The notes below the pieces were generated by a model. It saw only the letters and a program-made list of their open reading frames with translations, made no database searches and was not told the DNA's origin. From assembly GCF_020178975.1 (NCBI RefSeq), contig NZ_JAHXBU010000041.1:107101-171100 (forward strand): a DNA stretch of 64,000 nt, written 5' to 3'. Positions 1-9,600 of the stretch are shown piece after piece; position 1 is the stretch's first letter, and each line of letters begins with the position of its first letter. A program made the translations under genes and the position numbers. This DNA comes from Cesiribacter sp. SM1 (GTDB taxonomy: Bacteria; Bacteroidota; Bacteroidia; Cytophagales; Cyclobacteriaceae).

Positions 1-779
1 CGCGCTGCCTCGAAAACTACCACTGCTGCCGCTGCAGATACATTCATGGAATCAATTACTCCACGCATGGGAATGATGATGTTCTGATCTGAAGCCCTGA
101 GCCACACATTGGTAAGGCCGGTTGCTTCTGTACCCATTACCAGGGCAGCCGGCTCGCTAAGATCTACAGTATCGTAGCGAACAGAAGCTGTAAGCGCGGT
201 GGCATATATCTTTATCTTATGCTGCCTTAGCCAGGCGATGGTTTCTTCTGATGTGGCAGCAGCTATTGGCTGGGTGAACACACAGCCAACACTGGAGCGG
301 ATTACATTAGGATTATAAAAATCAGCTTTAGGGTCACAGATGATCAGCGCATCAAGTTTGGCTGCATCGGCCGTACGAAGCAGCGCCCCCAGGTTACCTG
401 GCTTTTCCACGCCCTCACAAACCAGTATCAGCGGGTTATCGCTCAGCTCCAGGTTGTGGAGGCCATGCTCTTTCATAAGGGCCACAGCCAGTAAGCCACC
501 CGTTGTTTTCCGGTAGGCAACCTTTTCGAACACCTGCAGGCTCAGCTCTATCTGCTCGGCGTTGCCTGCTTCATAAATAGCATCTCTAGCTTCCTGTGTA
601 TTGATAAGCTGCGGACAGAAGTAAAGGCTCTCAATACGATAACCTCCGGCAATGGCAAGCCTGATCTCCCGCGGGCCTTCTATCACAAACATATTATCGT
701 TGCGGCGGGTGCGGCTTTTCTCCTGAAGTTCGAGCAGCTTTTTTATGCGGGGGTTTTGGGGCGAGGTAATAACGAGCAT
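1..779 (-). CDS. TrmH/SpoU-family RNA methyltransferase, 3' end cut by window edge
   Basis: I translated this by hand from the ATG at 779; the frame stays open to base 1, giving 259 residues and no stop, so only the extreme C-terminus is missing. The three SPOUT signatures appear in order: CEGVEKPGNLGALLRTADA near the middle, VMGTEATGLTNVW later, and IPMRGVIDSMNVSAAAA at the visible end. In this family these form the trefoil knot that binds S-adenosylmethionine and usually 2'-O-methylates a ribose in rRNA or tRNA. The N-terminal part (about residues 1-90) resembles the substrate-binding domain that precedes SpoU domains. Which nucleotide is modified cannot be read from the sequence. The next gene, 1024, is divergent across a 244-base gap and is also an RNA-type methyltransferase. 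Confidence 0.88.
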   Translation of the reverse strand, partial: MLVITSPQNPRIKKLLELQEKSRTRRNDNMFVIEGPREIRLAIAGGYRIESLYFCPQLINTQEARDAIYEAGNAEQIELSLQVFEKVAYRKTTGGLLAVALMKEHGLHNLELSDNPLILVCEGVEKPGNLGALLRTADAAKLDALIICDPKADFYNPNVIRSSVGCVFTQPIAAATSEETIAWLRQHKIKIYATALTASVRYDTVDLSEPAALVMGTEATGLTNVWLRASDQNIIIPMRGVIDSMNVSAAAAVVVFEAA

Positions 780-1023
780 TACAAAAAGGTTGTTATTATT
801 AATGAACGACTGTGAAGGCTGTTAGTTAAATATTATCAAAGCTGGTCCGGATTATGCAAATTTGCGAAAATGATCGCTGCTGCAGTTCCGCTAAACAAAT
901 AAAGCGGGTTTTATTTTTCAGATAGAAAACCCGTACCACACAAATGCTGCAAATGCGTGCTGAATTTACATTGGGTTTCCGGACGAACCTACAAAACAGA
1001 AACCTTTTGGAAGAGGAGAACAC

Positions 1024-1938
1024 ATGCCTGACAACTATACATTAAACCTGCTAAGCCCAACAGACTGGCAAGACTATGAGCTGCTGGATTGCGGCGATTT
1101 TGAAAAGCTCGAACGCTTTGGCCGTTTTGTGCTGGCCCGCCCCGAACCACAGGCCGTGTGGCCAAAAAAGCTCCCGGAGCAGGAGTGGGAAAAGCAGGCA
1201 CATGCCCGCTACGTTCGTGAAAAAGGCCGCCAGGAGCAACCCGTGCTAAATGCCGATAAGGGCAACTGGCAGCTAAACAGCAAAATGCCAGAAGAATGGC
1301 TCATGCGCTACCAGCGCGGCGAGATGAACATACAGTTCAGGCTGGCGCTTACGGCTTTTGGCCATATTGGTATTTTTCCGGAGCAGGCTGTAAACTGGAA
1401 CTGGATTTACGATACCATCCGGGAGATGCCCCTGAAGCGCCCCCGGGTGCTTAACCTTTTTGCCTATACCGGCGGGGCCTCCCTGGCTGCGGCGGCGGCC
1501 GGTGCAGAGGTTACCCACCTCGACAGCGTTCGCCAGACCATTACCTGGACCAACGAAAACCGTGAGGCCAGTAAATTACCTGAAATACGCTGGGTGGTAG
1601 AAGATGCCCTGAAGTTTGTAAGGCGCGAAGCAAAACGTGGTAACCGCTATCACGGCATTATCATGGACCCTCCCTCCTATGGCCGCGGGCCCAAAGGCGA
1701 AAAATGGGTGCTGGAGCAAAATATCAACGAATTAGTAGCCCTGGGCGCAGAGCTGCTGGAGCCCCGCGATAGCTTCTTTATCCTCAACCTCTATTCCATG
1801 GGCTTATCGGCCCTGGTAATGGCCAACCTTGTGCGGCAGCACATGGGCGTGCAAAGCCCCGAGCTGGGAGAGTTGTACCTGCAGGCAAAATCCGGACCCC
1901 AGCTACCACTTGGTACTTATTTAAGATTAAAACGCTAA
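1024..1938 (+). CDS. Class I SAM-dependent methyltransferase, RlmI/RlmK-like
   Basis: 304 residues. The Rossmann methyltransferase core starts near residue 138 with VLNLFAYTGGASLAAAAAGA (SAM-binding loop), followed by an acidic strand end (THLDSV) and the catalytic-type motif MDPPSYGRGP near residue 215. The DPPSYG form belongs to the family of large-subunit rRNA cytosine methyltransferases (COG1092-like), which suggests a base-methylating RNA enzyme, but no PUA domain is visible and the target is unknown. The ATG at 1024 follows a purine-rich GAAGAGGAGAA stretch, a rare good ribosome-binding site here. The pseudouridine synthase begins 3 bases after the stop, so the two are very probably cotranscribed as an RNA-modification pair. 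Confidence 0.82.
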   Translation: MPDNYTLNLLSPTDWQDYELLDCGDFEKLERFGRFVLARPEPQAVWPKKLPEQEWEKQAHARYVREKGRQEQPVLNADKGNWQLNSKMPEEWLMRYQRGEMNIQFRLALTAFGHIGIFPEQAVNWNWIYDTIREMPLKRPRVLNLFAYTGGASLAAAAAGAEVTHLDSVRQTITWTNENREASKLPEIRWVVEDALKFVRREAKRGNRYHGIIMDPPSYGRGPKGEKWVLEQNINELVALGAELLEPRDSFFILNLYSMGLSALVMANLVRQHMGVQSPELGELYLQAKSGPQLPLGTYLRLKR

Positions 1939-1941
1939 CCC

Positions 1942-2808
1942 ATGCAATTTACCGCAAGCCGTACTGCTTCCCTGTTTGAACTACTGCAGGATCAGCTGCC
2001 TGATTCTCCCAGGCAGCGCATTAAAAATATGCTGCGCCATGCTATCCTGCTGGTAGATGGCAAACCGCTGGCGAACCCAAGCCTGGAGGTAAAAGAGGGG
2101 AGCAAGGTAGAGATCCGCAAAGGCAGTGCACCCCAGAAGCAACAACAATCGCCTTTTCCGGTACATTACGAAGACGACCACCTCCTGATTGTAGAAAAGC
2201 CTGCCGGGCTGCTAACGGTTAACCAGAGCAAAACCCCTGAAACCAGCCTTTATAAAGAGATTTTTGACTGGGTAAGGGCTAAATCAGGTGGAAAGCAGCG
2301 CCCCTTCATTGTGCACCGGCTGGATCGTGAGGTTAGCGGGCTGCTGATCTTTGCCAAGAGCGAAGAAGTGCAGGAGCTGCTGAAAGATAACTGGCAGGAG
2401 GTAGAAAAACGCTACTATGCCCTGGTACATGGCGCCCCCGAAAGGCGCGAAGGCACCATTCACACCTGGCTGCAGGAAGACGAACGGCAGCGGGTACACG
2501 TGGTACAGGATGAAGCACCAGGAGCCAAAGAAGCCATTACCCATTTCCGGGAGGTGGAGCACTACCGCAACCACAGCCTGCTGGAAATTGAGCTGGAGAC
2601 CGGCCGTAAAAACCAGATCAGGGTACACCTGGCTCACATTGGCTGCCCCATTGCCGGCGACTGGCGCTATGGAGCTCCCAAAGTAGACAACAGGCCCATT
2701 CACCTGCTGGCCTACCAGCTACGCCTGCCCCACCCCCTTTCAGGGAAAATAATAGAAGCTGAGCTTAAACTACCCAAGGACTTTCTAAAACTGGCGGAGG
2801 GGAAATAA
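1942..2808 (+). CDS. RluA-family pseudouridine synthase with S4-like N-terminus
   Basis: 288 residues. The first 60 or so residues resemble an S4 RNA-binding domain (IKNMLRHAILLVDGKPL, then VKEGSKVEI). The catalytic domain carries HRLDREVSGLL, with the catalytic aspartate at residue 128, plus a later RKNQIRVHLAHIGCPIAGD segment typical of RluA/RluD enzymes. These convert specific uridines in rRNA or tRNA to pseudouridine. The length is normal for the family. It follows the methyltransferase gene by 3 bases and ends inside a hairpin whose 5' arm overlaps the last codons. The exact RNA site is not deducible. Confidence 0.9.
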   Translation: MQFTASRTASLFELLQDQLPDSPRQRIKNMLRHAILLVDGKPLANPSLEVKEGSKVEIRKGSAPQKQQQSPFPVHYEDDHLLIVEKPAGLLTVNQSKTPETSLYKEIFDWVRAKSGGKQRPFIVHRLDREVSGLLIFAKSEEVQELLKDNWQEVEKRYYALVHGAPERREGTIHTWLQEDERQRVHVVQDEAPGAKEAITHFREVEHYRNHSLLEIELETGRKNQIRVHLAHIGCPIAGDWRYGAPKVDNRPIHLLAYQLRLPHPLSGKIIEAELKLPKDFLKLAEGK

Positions 2809-2823
2809 ACATTTCCCCTCCGC
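2794..2823. terminator. 13-bp hairpin at the end of the RNA-modification pair
   Basis: Bases 2794-2806 are perfectly complementary to 2811-2823, with a 4-base AAAC loop. The 5' arm includes the last codons and stop of the pseudouridine synthase gene. No T-run follows on either strand, so it is a plausible but not canonical terminator. It lies between two convergent transcription units and could act on both. Confidence 0.55.
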
Positions 2824-2872
2824 TCAAAGCACTATCCGGCTTTGATACTTAGTTGTGTAAACTTCCTCTAAC

Positions 2873-4021
2873 TTAAACAAGCACTTTCTCTGGCTGCAAT
2901 AGGGTAAACTCCGGCAGGCGTATGATCTCACCCCCTTTTTTGGCCGACTCATGTGCTAAAATGCCTACACAGGTGATGTTTGCCGACTGTCTTGCATTTG
3001 GGTAGGGATCTTTGCCTTCTGCCAGTGCAGTTAAAAAAGCATGTACCAGGTGCGGATGTGAACCTCCATGCCCGGCACCCTGGGTAAAAGAAAGATGCTG
3101 GTGCTCATCAGAATCATACACGCCCCTGGTGGTAAAGGCCTGGATGGGTTCAGGTAGCAGGTGTGCAAAATCGGGGCTTTCGATCTCATGCGGAATCTCC
3201 GGTTCGGGCAGTTTTGCTGTATGCACCACCAGCGGGCGGCCTTCGATCAGGGGCCATTCTACAGATTTTTGAGAACCATACACCTCAAAGCTTTCGCGAT
3301 ACTGCCTGGCCACATCAAAGAGTGAACGGTACACCTGCGCACTCAGGTCGGAATTCCGGAATTTAATATGCGTGGTTTCCACGGCATAAGGCGAGTTGTA
3401 ATGCTGCTGCAGCTCTTCCCGGATGGTACCTGAGCCAAAGCAGGAAACATATTCGGCTTCATCGCGGGTGAGGCCCAGTACCGGTCCTACACAGTGTGTG
3501 GCATAGTACATAGGCGGCAGCCCAGGCCAGTAGTTGGGCCAGCCATCCATATCCTGCTGGTGGCTTGCTTTCAGGAACTGTATTTTTCCCAGTTCTCCCT
3601 TTTCATACAGTTCCTTCATGAACAGGAATTCACGGGCATACACCACTGTTTCCATCATCATGTAGGTAAGGCCTTTTTCCTGCGTCAGTTCCACAATTTC
3701 CTTGCACTCCTCCAGGGTGGTGGCCATGGGTACCGTACAGGCCACATGCTTGCCGGCCTTCAGAGCCATAATTGACTGCCGCCCATGATCCGGGATAGGC
3801 GTGTTGATGTGAACAGCATCTACTTCAGGGTCCTGCAGAAGCTCCTCATAGGAGGTGTACCTTTTTTCTATACCAAAGGCATCGCCAATCTCATCAAGCT
3901 TAGCCTGGGTTCTCTGGCAGATAGCATACATATTGGCATTGGGGTGCCGCTGGTAAATAGGAATAAATTCAGCACCAAAGCCTAATCCAACTATCGCTAT
4001 GTTTATTTTCTTCTGGTTCAT
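2873..4021 (-). CDS. Gfo/Idh/MocA-family oxidoreductase
   Basis: 382 residues. An N-terminal NAD(P)-binding Rossmann fold is shown by INIAIVGLGFGAEFIP at residues 6-21, and the family EKP-type strand is replaced by HVACTVPMATTLEE near residue 95. The remainder fits the alpha/beta substrate domain; GWPNYWPGLPPMYYATHCVG near residue 165 carries the histidine region. Family members oxidise or reduce sugars, inositols and amino sugars. There is no signal peptide, so the enzyme is cytoplasmic. It is the last gene of a minus-strand operon (44-base gap to the epimerase gene) that also encodes a transporter and a ThuA/PVC-type lipoprotein. Inference: it handles a keto or hydroxy sugar. The lysine usual in the EKP motif is not visible, so catalysis may deviate from the standard scheme. 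Confidence 0.88.
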   Translation of the reverse strand: MNQKKINIAIVGLGFGAEFIPIYQRHPNANMYAICQRTQAKLDEIGDAFGIEKRYTSYEELLQDPEVDAVHINTPIPDHGRQSIMALKAGKHVACTVPMATTLEECKEIVELTQEKGLTYMMMETVVYAREFLFMKELYEKGELGKIQFLKASHQQDMDGWPNYWPGLPPMYYATHCVGPVLGLTRDEAEYVSCFGSGTIREELQQHYNSPYAVETTHIKFRNSDLSAQVYRSLFDVARQYRESFEVYGSQKSVEWPLIEGRPLVVHTAKLPEPEIPHEIESPDFAHLLPEPIQAFTTRGVYDSDEHQHLSFTQGAGHGGSHPHLVHAFLTALAEGKDPYPNARQSANITCVGILAHESAKKGGEIIRLPEFTLLQPEKVLV

Positions 4022-4065
4022 GGATATAGATATTTTTTAGCATTCAATGGTTGAAAAGGAAAAGA

Positions 4066-4953
4066 TCAGGCTTTTACCTGCACCTTGTCTGTTACAGCGG
4101 GCACATCAGCCCATTCCTTCAAAAAACGGAGCCCATCCGATGCAAAAGCATCCTGGCTGGGCACCAGCGGACGCCAGATGCAGACTGCCCCGGCAAGCTC
4201 TTTCACCTCTGGCGTAAAGCTTTCAATAGATACAATTCCATTGTAGTTGATTGCTTCAAGGCCGCGTTTGTAAGCATCCCAGCGGGTTTGTCCTGTACCC
4301 GGAGTTCCGCGGTAGTTTTCAGAAACCTGCAGGTGCAGCAGCTTATCTCCAGCCAGAACAATTGCTTTTTCCACATCGGGCTCCTCTATGTTCATGTGAA
4401 AACCATCCAGTAAAACTTTGGCTGCCGGATGATCTATTTCATAGATCAGTCGCATCACATCTTCTGCAGTATTCACCAGGTCGGATTCGAAACGGTTGAG
4501 CGGCTCCAGGGCAATTTCAAGTCCCTTATCTTCTGCCATGTGGCAAACCTTCCGAAGATTTGTTACTGCCCGCTCCCACTCCAGCTTCTTTTGGTCTGGC
4601 GATACCAGCCGCGCCTTTCCTACGGCAGAATACATAGGGCCTCCTAAAAATTTAGCACCAAGCCCTTCGCATATTTCCAGGCAGCGCCTGATATAGTCGA
4701 AACTGTTTTTGTGGTAAGCGGGGTCGTCGTGGGTAAGGTCGCGGCTGGTGCCAAAAGCACCGCAAACTGCTGCCTCCAGCTCATTGGCCACCAGTGCAGC
4801 TTTTACCTTTTCCACATCAATCAGGTCTGGATCTTCTACCGGAATCTCCACCACATCGTAACCCATTTCCCTGATCTTCGGAAAAAGATGCACAGTTTCG
4901 GTAGTGAAAGGAGAGGTCCACAACCAGGTACTAACCCCAAAGCGTACATTCAT
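4066..4953 (-). CDS. Sugar phosphate isomerase/epimerase, ketose 3-epimerase-like TIM barrel
   Basis: 295 residues, the usual size for xylose-isomerase-like TIM barrels. It starts with RFGVSTWLWTSPF. It contains the metal-ligand segments of D-tagatose/D-psicose 3-epimerases: LEPLNRFESD near residue 155, LLDGFHMNIEE near 185, LQVSENYRGTPGTGQTRWD near 210 and VSIESF near 245. These supply the Glu, Asp, His and Glu that bind the divalent metal in that family. The role inferred is C3 epimerisation or isomerisation of a free ketose or related sugar in the cytoplasm. It lies between the Gfo/Idh oxidoreductase and MFS transporter genes with 44-base gaps on each side, so all belong to one pathway. 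The exact substrate is unknown. Confidence 0.85.
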   Translation of the reverse strand: MNVRFGVSTWLWTSPFTTETVHLFPKIREMGYDVVEIPVEDPDLIDVEKVKAALVANELEAAVCGAFGTSRDLTHDDPAYHKNSFDYIRRCLEICEGLGAKFLGGPMYSAVGKARLVSPDQKKLEWERAVTNLRKVCHMAEDKGLEIALEPLNRFESDLVNTAEDVMRLIYEIDHPAAKVLLDGFHMNIEEPDVEKAIVLAGDKLLHLQVSENYRGTPGTGQTRWDAYKRGLEAINYNGIVSIESFTPEVKELAGAVCIWRPLVPSQDAFASDGLRFLKEWADVPAVTDKVQVKA

Positions 4954-4997
4954 AAACTAATATTTAAGATTGAAATTATGCCGGTGCTCAAAGAGCA

Positions 4998-6587
4998 CTA
5001 GGCTACTACGGCAGGATCTTCGTCGAGTAAGTCTTTCCTGGCCTCCTCCTGCTCCTGTGCTCCCTGCTTCAGCACCACCACTTTGTAGCCACCTTTGGAT
5101 CTGAAATAGAAGATCAGCCCCAGGTATACCGCCAGCATAAAAGCAGGGAAAATAGCGATGGTTTGCAGGGCCTCTTTTTTGGCCAGCTCGGAAATAGACT
5201 GAATGGTGAACTGCGTCTCCTCATCTGCTCCCGCTACTTTTACCTGGTCTACGGCACGGTAATCTCCAAAAATGCTGGTCTTTTCTTCTGTAGCGAAGCT
5301 CTCATGCAGGGTAGTGCTGTTTTCAACATCATAGGCTGCCAGCCTGGTATCAATGGTTTTATCCTGTACAAAGCCCAGGATTACAGCACCCACCACACCA
5401 GCAGCAATCATGCCCACACCACCGGTGATGTTAAGCGTTAAAGCACCGCCTTTGGGAAAGCGTTCTGCTACCACACCCAGCATGGTTGGCCAGAAGAAGG
5501 TTTTGCCCAGGCCGAATACGGTGGCGGCTACCAGCACCATCACTCCGGTTGATACAGATAAAAGCAGCAGCCCGATGCCGGCTACAGCTGAGCAGACAGC
5601 CAACAGACCCAGGGGAGAAATTCTGTGGATGATAGAGCCTGCAAAAAAGCGAAGAATGGCCATGATAGCAGAGGTGTACACCAGGATCCAGCCTGCCTGA
5701 ATACCTATGTTGCGCATTTCAGGAGCCATCAGGTCAGAGATCCAGCTGTCGGTGCCCAGCTCTGTGGTAGCCAGCGGAATCATCAGCAGGATGAGAATGA
5801 TAAAGATGGGCTGGCCAAAGCTGCGAACAAAGTAACCATAAAGAGCAACCAGGGCCAGGGTAATGAGGATGTTCGTCATCAGGCTCCATTCAAAGATAGA
5901 GCCGATCTGAAACACAATAAGGGCAGAAACCACCAGGGCACCACCGATGCCCACTTCCTTGAGCATCTCCAGGTAAGATACCCCTGCCTTAACCCTTTCA
6001 TTGATGGGGAAGCGCCGGGGGAACATCATCAAACCATAGGCAATGGTAGGCAGGAGGATCAGGATCATCTTAAGCTTCCAGCTTGCTTCGGCGCCCATCA
6101 GCAGGGCCATTACACCTCCTAATACCAAACCGGCAGGCCAGCCTGCATGCAGCATGTTGAGCCATTTGGCCTTATCGCGCGGAAACATGGTAGCCACCAC
6201 AGGATTTACCACTGCCTCTACTGTACCATTGCCCAATGCCACAATAAATGTAGCAATGTAGAGCGACCAGTAGCCGGTGGCAAAAAAGGTGAGCACTGCC
6301 GAGCCAAGGTGGCAGACAAAGGCAAAGATCATGGCATTTTTATAGCCTATTTTGTCGATGATAAGGCTGAAGAGCACAATGCTGATGGCAAAGGGCCAGA
6401 GGCCTACACCGGCAATCTCCCCTATCTGGGTGTTGGTGAGGTTAAACTCTTCGCCCCATTGCGGCAGGGTGAGCGCCCGCAGAATAAAGCCGAAAGAAGT
6501 GGTAACCAGGGCTACAAAGCAGGCCCAGAACAGTTTGATATCTGGTTTTTCCAGGGCTGCGCCCGAAAGATTGTTTTTATGCTCCAT
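4998..6587 (-). CDS. MFS transporter with long extra loop before the last helix
   Basis: 529 residues, longer than the 400-450 typical of simple sugar MFS carriers. Successive hydrophobic segments fit about 12 membrane helices; an early LIIDKIGYKNAMIF loop matches the MFS loop 2-3 signature region. Roughly residues 405-480 form a polar segment (VQDKTIDTRLAAYDVENS onward) that separates late helices, and a polar tail of about 35 residues ends the protein. Genomic context (epimerase and oxidoreductase downstream, ThuA/PVC lipoprotein upstream, AraC regulator) suggests uptake of the sugar or cyclitol that the operon processes. Substrate and direction of transport are inferred, not visible. Confidence 0.85.
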   Translation of the reverse strand: MEHKNNLSGAALEKPDIKLFWACFVALVTTSFGFILRALTLPQWGEEFNLTNTQIGEIAGVGLWPFAISIVLFSLIIDKIGYKNAMIFAFVCHLGSAVLTFFATGYWSLYIATFIVALGNGTVEAVVNPVVATMFPRDKAKWLNMLHAGWPAGLVLGGVMALLMGAEASWKLKMILILLPTIAYGLMMFPRRFPINERVKAGVSYLEMLKEVGIGGALVVSALIVFQIGSIFEWSLMTNILITLALVALYGYFVRSFGQPIFIILILLMIPLATTELGTDSWISDLMAPEMRNIGIQAGWILVYTSAIMAILRFFAGSIIHRISPLGLLAVCSAVAGIGLLLLSVSTGVMVLVAATVFGLGKTFFWPTMLGVVAERFPKGGALTLNITGGVGMIAAGVVGAVILGFVQDKTIDTRLAAYDVENSTTLHESFATEEKTSIFGDYRAVDQVKVAGADEETQFTIQSISELAKKEALQTIAIFPAFMLAVYLGLIFYFRSKGGYKVVVLKQGAQEQEEARKDLLDEDPAVVA

Positions 6588-6643
6588 ACATCAAGGATTA
6601 GATAAAAATCAGTATAAGGGTAAGAGTTTCAGTACCTGAAAAA

Positions 6644-9600
6644 TCAAAGGGTGGCTTTGCCCTTTACTACCTTCATCTCCCCGTTCATGATGCGCCAGTG
6701 GCCCGGGAAGGTGCAAACGAAGGGATAGGTGCCTGCTTCTGCAGGCGCTGTAAACGTAAGCTTTACGGTTTCTTCCGGATTTACCAGCTTAGTATTGAAG
6801 AGCACCTCTGGCATATCCGGCACGTACTGCATCTCCGCTCCATTAGGATCACTTGCCAGCTTATCGGCAGCGGCACCAACTTTTTGCAGGGCTCCCTGCG
6901 CTGTAATCACCAGGTTGTGCTGCATAAAATCGGGGTTCTCAAAAATGATCTCTACTGGCTTACCGGCTTCTACGGTAAAGTTTTTCAGGTCGTACTTCAT
7001 TTCATTTTTAATTACCCTGATCCGGATTTGCTGTGGAGCCCCGGCTGTTTCCGCCATTCCTGTACCAGCTGTTAGCTCGCCGGATTTATCCCAGTCAGAC
7101 TTTGCAAATACTTCCGCAATGGGGGTACCATTGAATACATCCTTCCGGCCCACGTTTTTCATCCTGGTAACTTCGTACTTCCAGCTCCCTGCCAGCATTA
7201 TTTTATTGCCTCCGGACTGGAGGTACAACTCATCTTCCTTTCCTCTGAAACCGCCCTCGCCTCCATTATCCTCCAACCGTACAGCCAGTACATTTTTACC
7301 TGGCTTTAATACACCAGCAGGAATCTCGTACTGGCGCTTTTTATTCCAGCCGCCTTCCTTCACGCCTCCTACTTTTACACCGTTTACCCAGGTTTCGTCG
7401 GCATCATCGACAACACCCAGTGAAAGCATTGCCTTGCGGCCAGTAGCATTTGCAGGAACATCAACGGTTCTTCTAAACCAAACCTCACCATCCATATCAA
7501 GGCCGGCAGCTTCTATAGTGCCTGGCAATTCCATTTCTTTCCAGCCAGCATCATTTGCAGAAGGGGTTTCGCGGGCAGGCTCTTTTGTATTGGCCTGGCT
7601 GCTTAGCTTTTCCTTTAAATCAGGCTGCTCCTGCAGCATAGCCGCCATAAAGCCATCGGAATGTTTTTTGGCAGCCACATAAACTGCTTTGGCAAGCCAG
7701 GTATCTTTTACCACGCGCTCCTCCTTGCTTAGGCTGTAGAGCATGGCTCCTGCCTCCGCTGTGGGTTCCATTTCTGCCACTGCCAGCACAGCTGCCATCA
7801 GTGTGTTCGGATCAGAGTCCTGTAAAATGCCAGACTGCAGCACTGCCTCCCTGGCCCAGTCTGCTTTAGGCAATACCTGCACAGCAGCCTTTCTCACGGC
7901 AGGCACTTTACTTTTCAGGGCTTCTCTCACAGCAGCTACTGCCTCTTTCTGCCCTCCATCCAGCGCTCCCAGGCCTTTGATGGTCCAGAGGGCATGAACG
8001 GCCGCCGGGTTAAACACCTGCTTTCCTGCTTCCCTGCTATTTACAAGTTCATAAAGCTCAGGTAGTACATCGGTTTTTCCCCGCTCTACCAGCAGGCGCT
8101 GCGCAGTAAGGCGCCAGAACATATTGTCATGATCAAGGGCTTCCAGCAGCTGTTCCGGATTTTCTTTATCCAGCTGCATGGGCTCATAAGGTTCTGCCTC
8201 CTTGTACACTACCCGCCATACACGGCCGTGTGATTTATCGCGCAGGGGGTTTTCATAGGCATTACCTGCTCCGTTTTCGGCCTGGTAGCCTCCTCTTTCT
8301 GGTGATGGTGTAGGGTTATGCTGTATAATAAAGTTGTACCAGTCGAGTACCCATACGGCTCCATCAGGGCCTACTTTTGCTTCTACCGGCGCAACCCACT
8401 CATCTGCACTGGCAAACAGGTTCCATCCGTCTTTTTCGATAAAGCCTGCACCATCTTTCTCTATTTTAGCTATATGCACCAGGTGTCCTGTTGGTTCGCA
8501 CACCAGGGCTGCTGCTCCATCCCAGTACTTTTCAGGATAACTTTTGGCAGTATAAAAGTTATGGCCGGCCGCTGCGGTAAACCCACCGAAAACATCTACC
8601 TGCCGCACCTTAGGTGTGGTGGGGTGCATGGCATAATGTCCGTCAATTTTTGCACTGCCTTCTGCAGGGATGCCCTTCACCCCTTCTAGATACCTGTTGG
8701 GGATTCCCACAAACACACTGTGCGTGTTGTTTGCCGTAGAAGCAAATACATCGTTGGTTTCTGTAAAGCCCAGCCCCCAGGTGTTGTTGCTGGTTTTGGT
8801 TAGGAATTCAAAATCTGAAACATCGGGGCTGAAGCGGTAAACGCCCTGCTTAAACTCCTGCTCTTTGCCTGCAATAGTGCCCTTAAAACCAGAGTAGCCC
8901 ACCACACCCCATATGTTGTTATCGATCCCGTATTTAAGGTTGGATGGCCCTGCATGGGTATCATAGGTGCCCCAGCCATCAATCATTACCTCTCTTACAT
9001 CAGCCTTGTCATCGCCATCGGTATCTTTCAGGAAGAGAAAATGTGGCGCCTGCGAAACTATAAGACCACCATTGGCAAAGGTCATGCTGGTGGGTATGTT
9101 GAGCTTATCGGCAAAAACGGTGAACTTATCGGCCTTTCCGTCACCGTCGGTATCTTCGCATATTTTTATGCGGTCGTCGCCTACACCTTCTTCATCACGA
9201 ACAGAGTTGGGATAGTCTACTGTTTCAATTACCCAAAGCCTGCCCTTCTCATCCCATTCAAGGGCAATAGGGTTGATGATATCTGGCTCTGAAGCAAACA
9301 GTTCCAGCCTGAAATCAACCGGCACCTGGATCAGCTTTTGAGAAGCTTCGGGAGAAAGCGGCTCCTGGTACTGCGGGGCCGGGTCTCTTTTTTCATAGTT
9401 TGGAATATTTGGTACGTCCTTGTACACCAGGCTGGGCATGTCTTTCATAAAGGCTTCGTGCTGCCCCCTTACTTTGTCGCCCACAGCCCAGAGTATACCT
9501 TCCTTCATCAGCTCATGAAAGCCGGGATTTCCCCAGGTGCGCTCATCATGTCCGTAAGCAGTATAGAAGACACGTCCGTTGCCATGCTCCTTTACCCAGG

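Noticed and set aside
826..1023. 65-codon minus-strand frame between two methyltransferase genes
   Set aside because: Low-complexity basic peptide, no protein-like pattern, and it fills the divergent promoter region.
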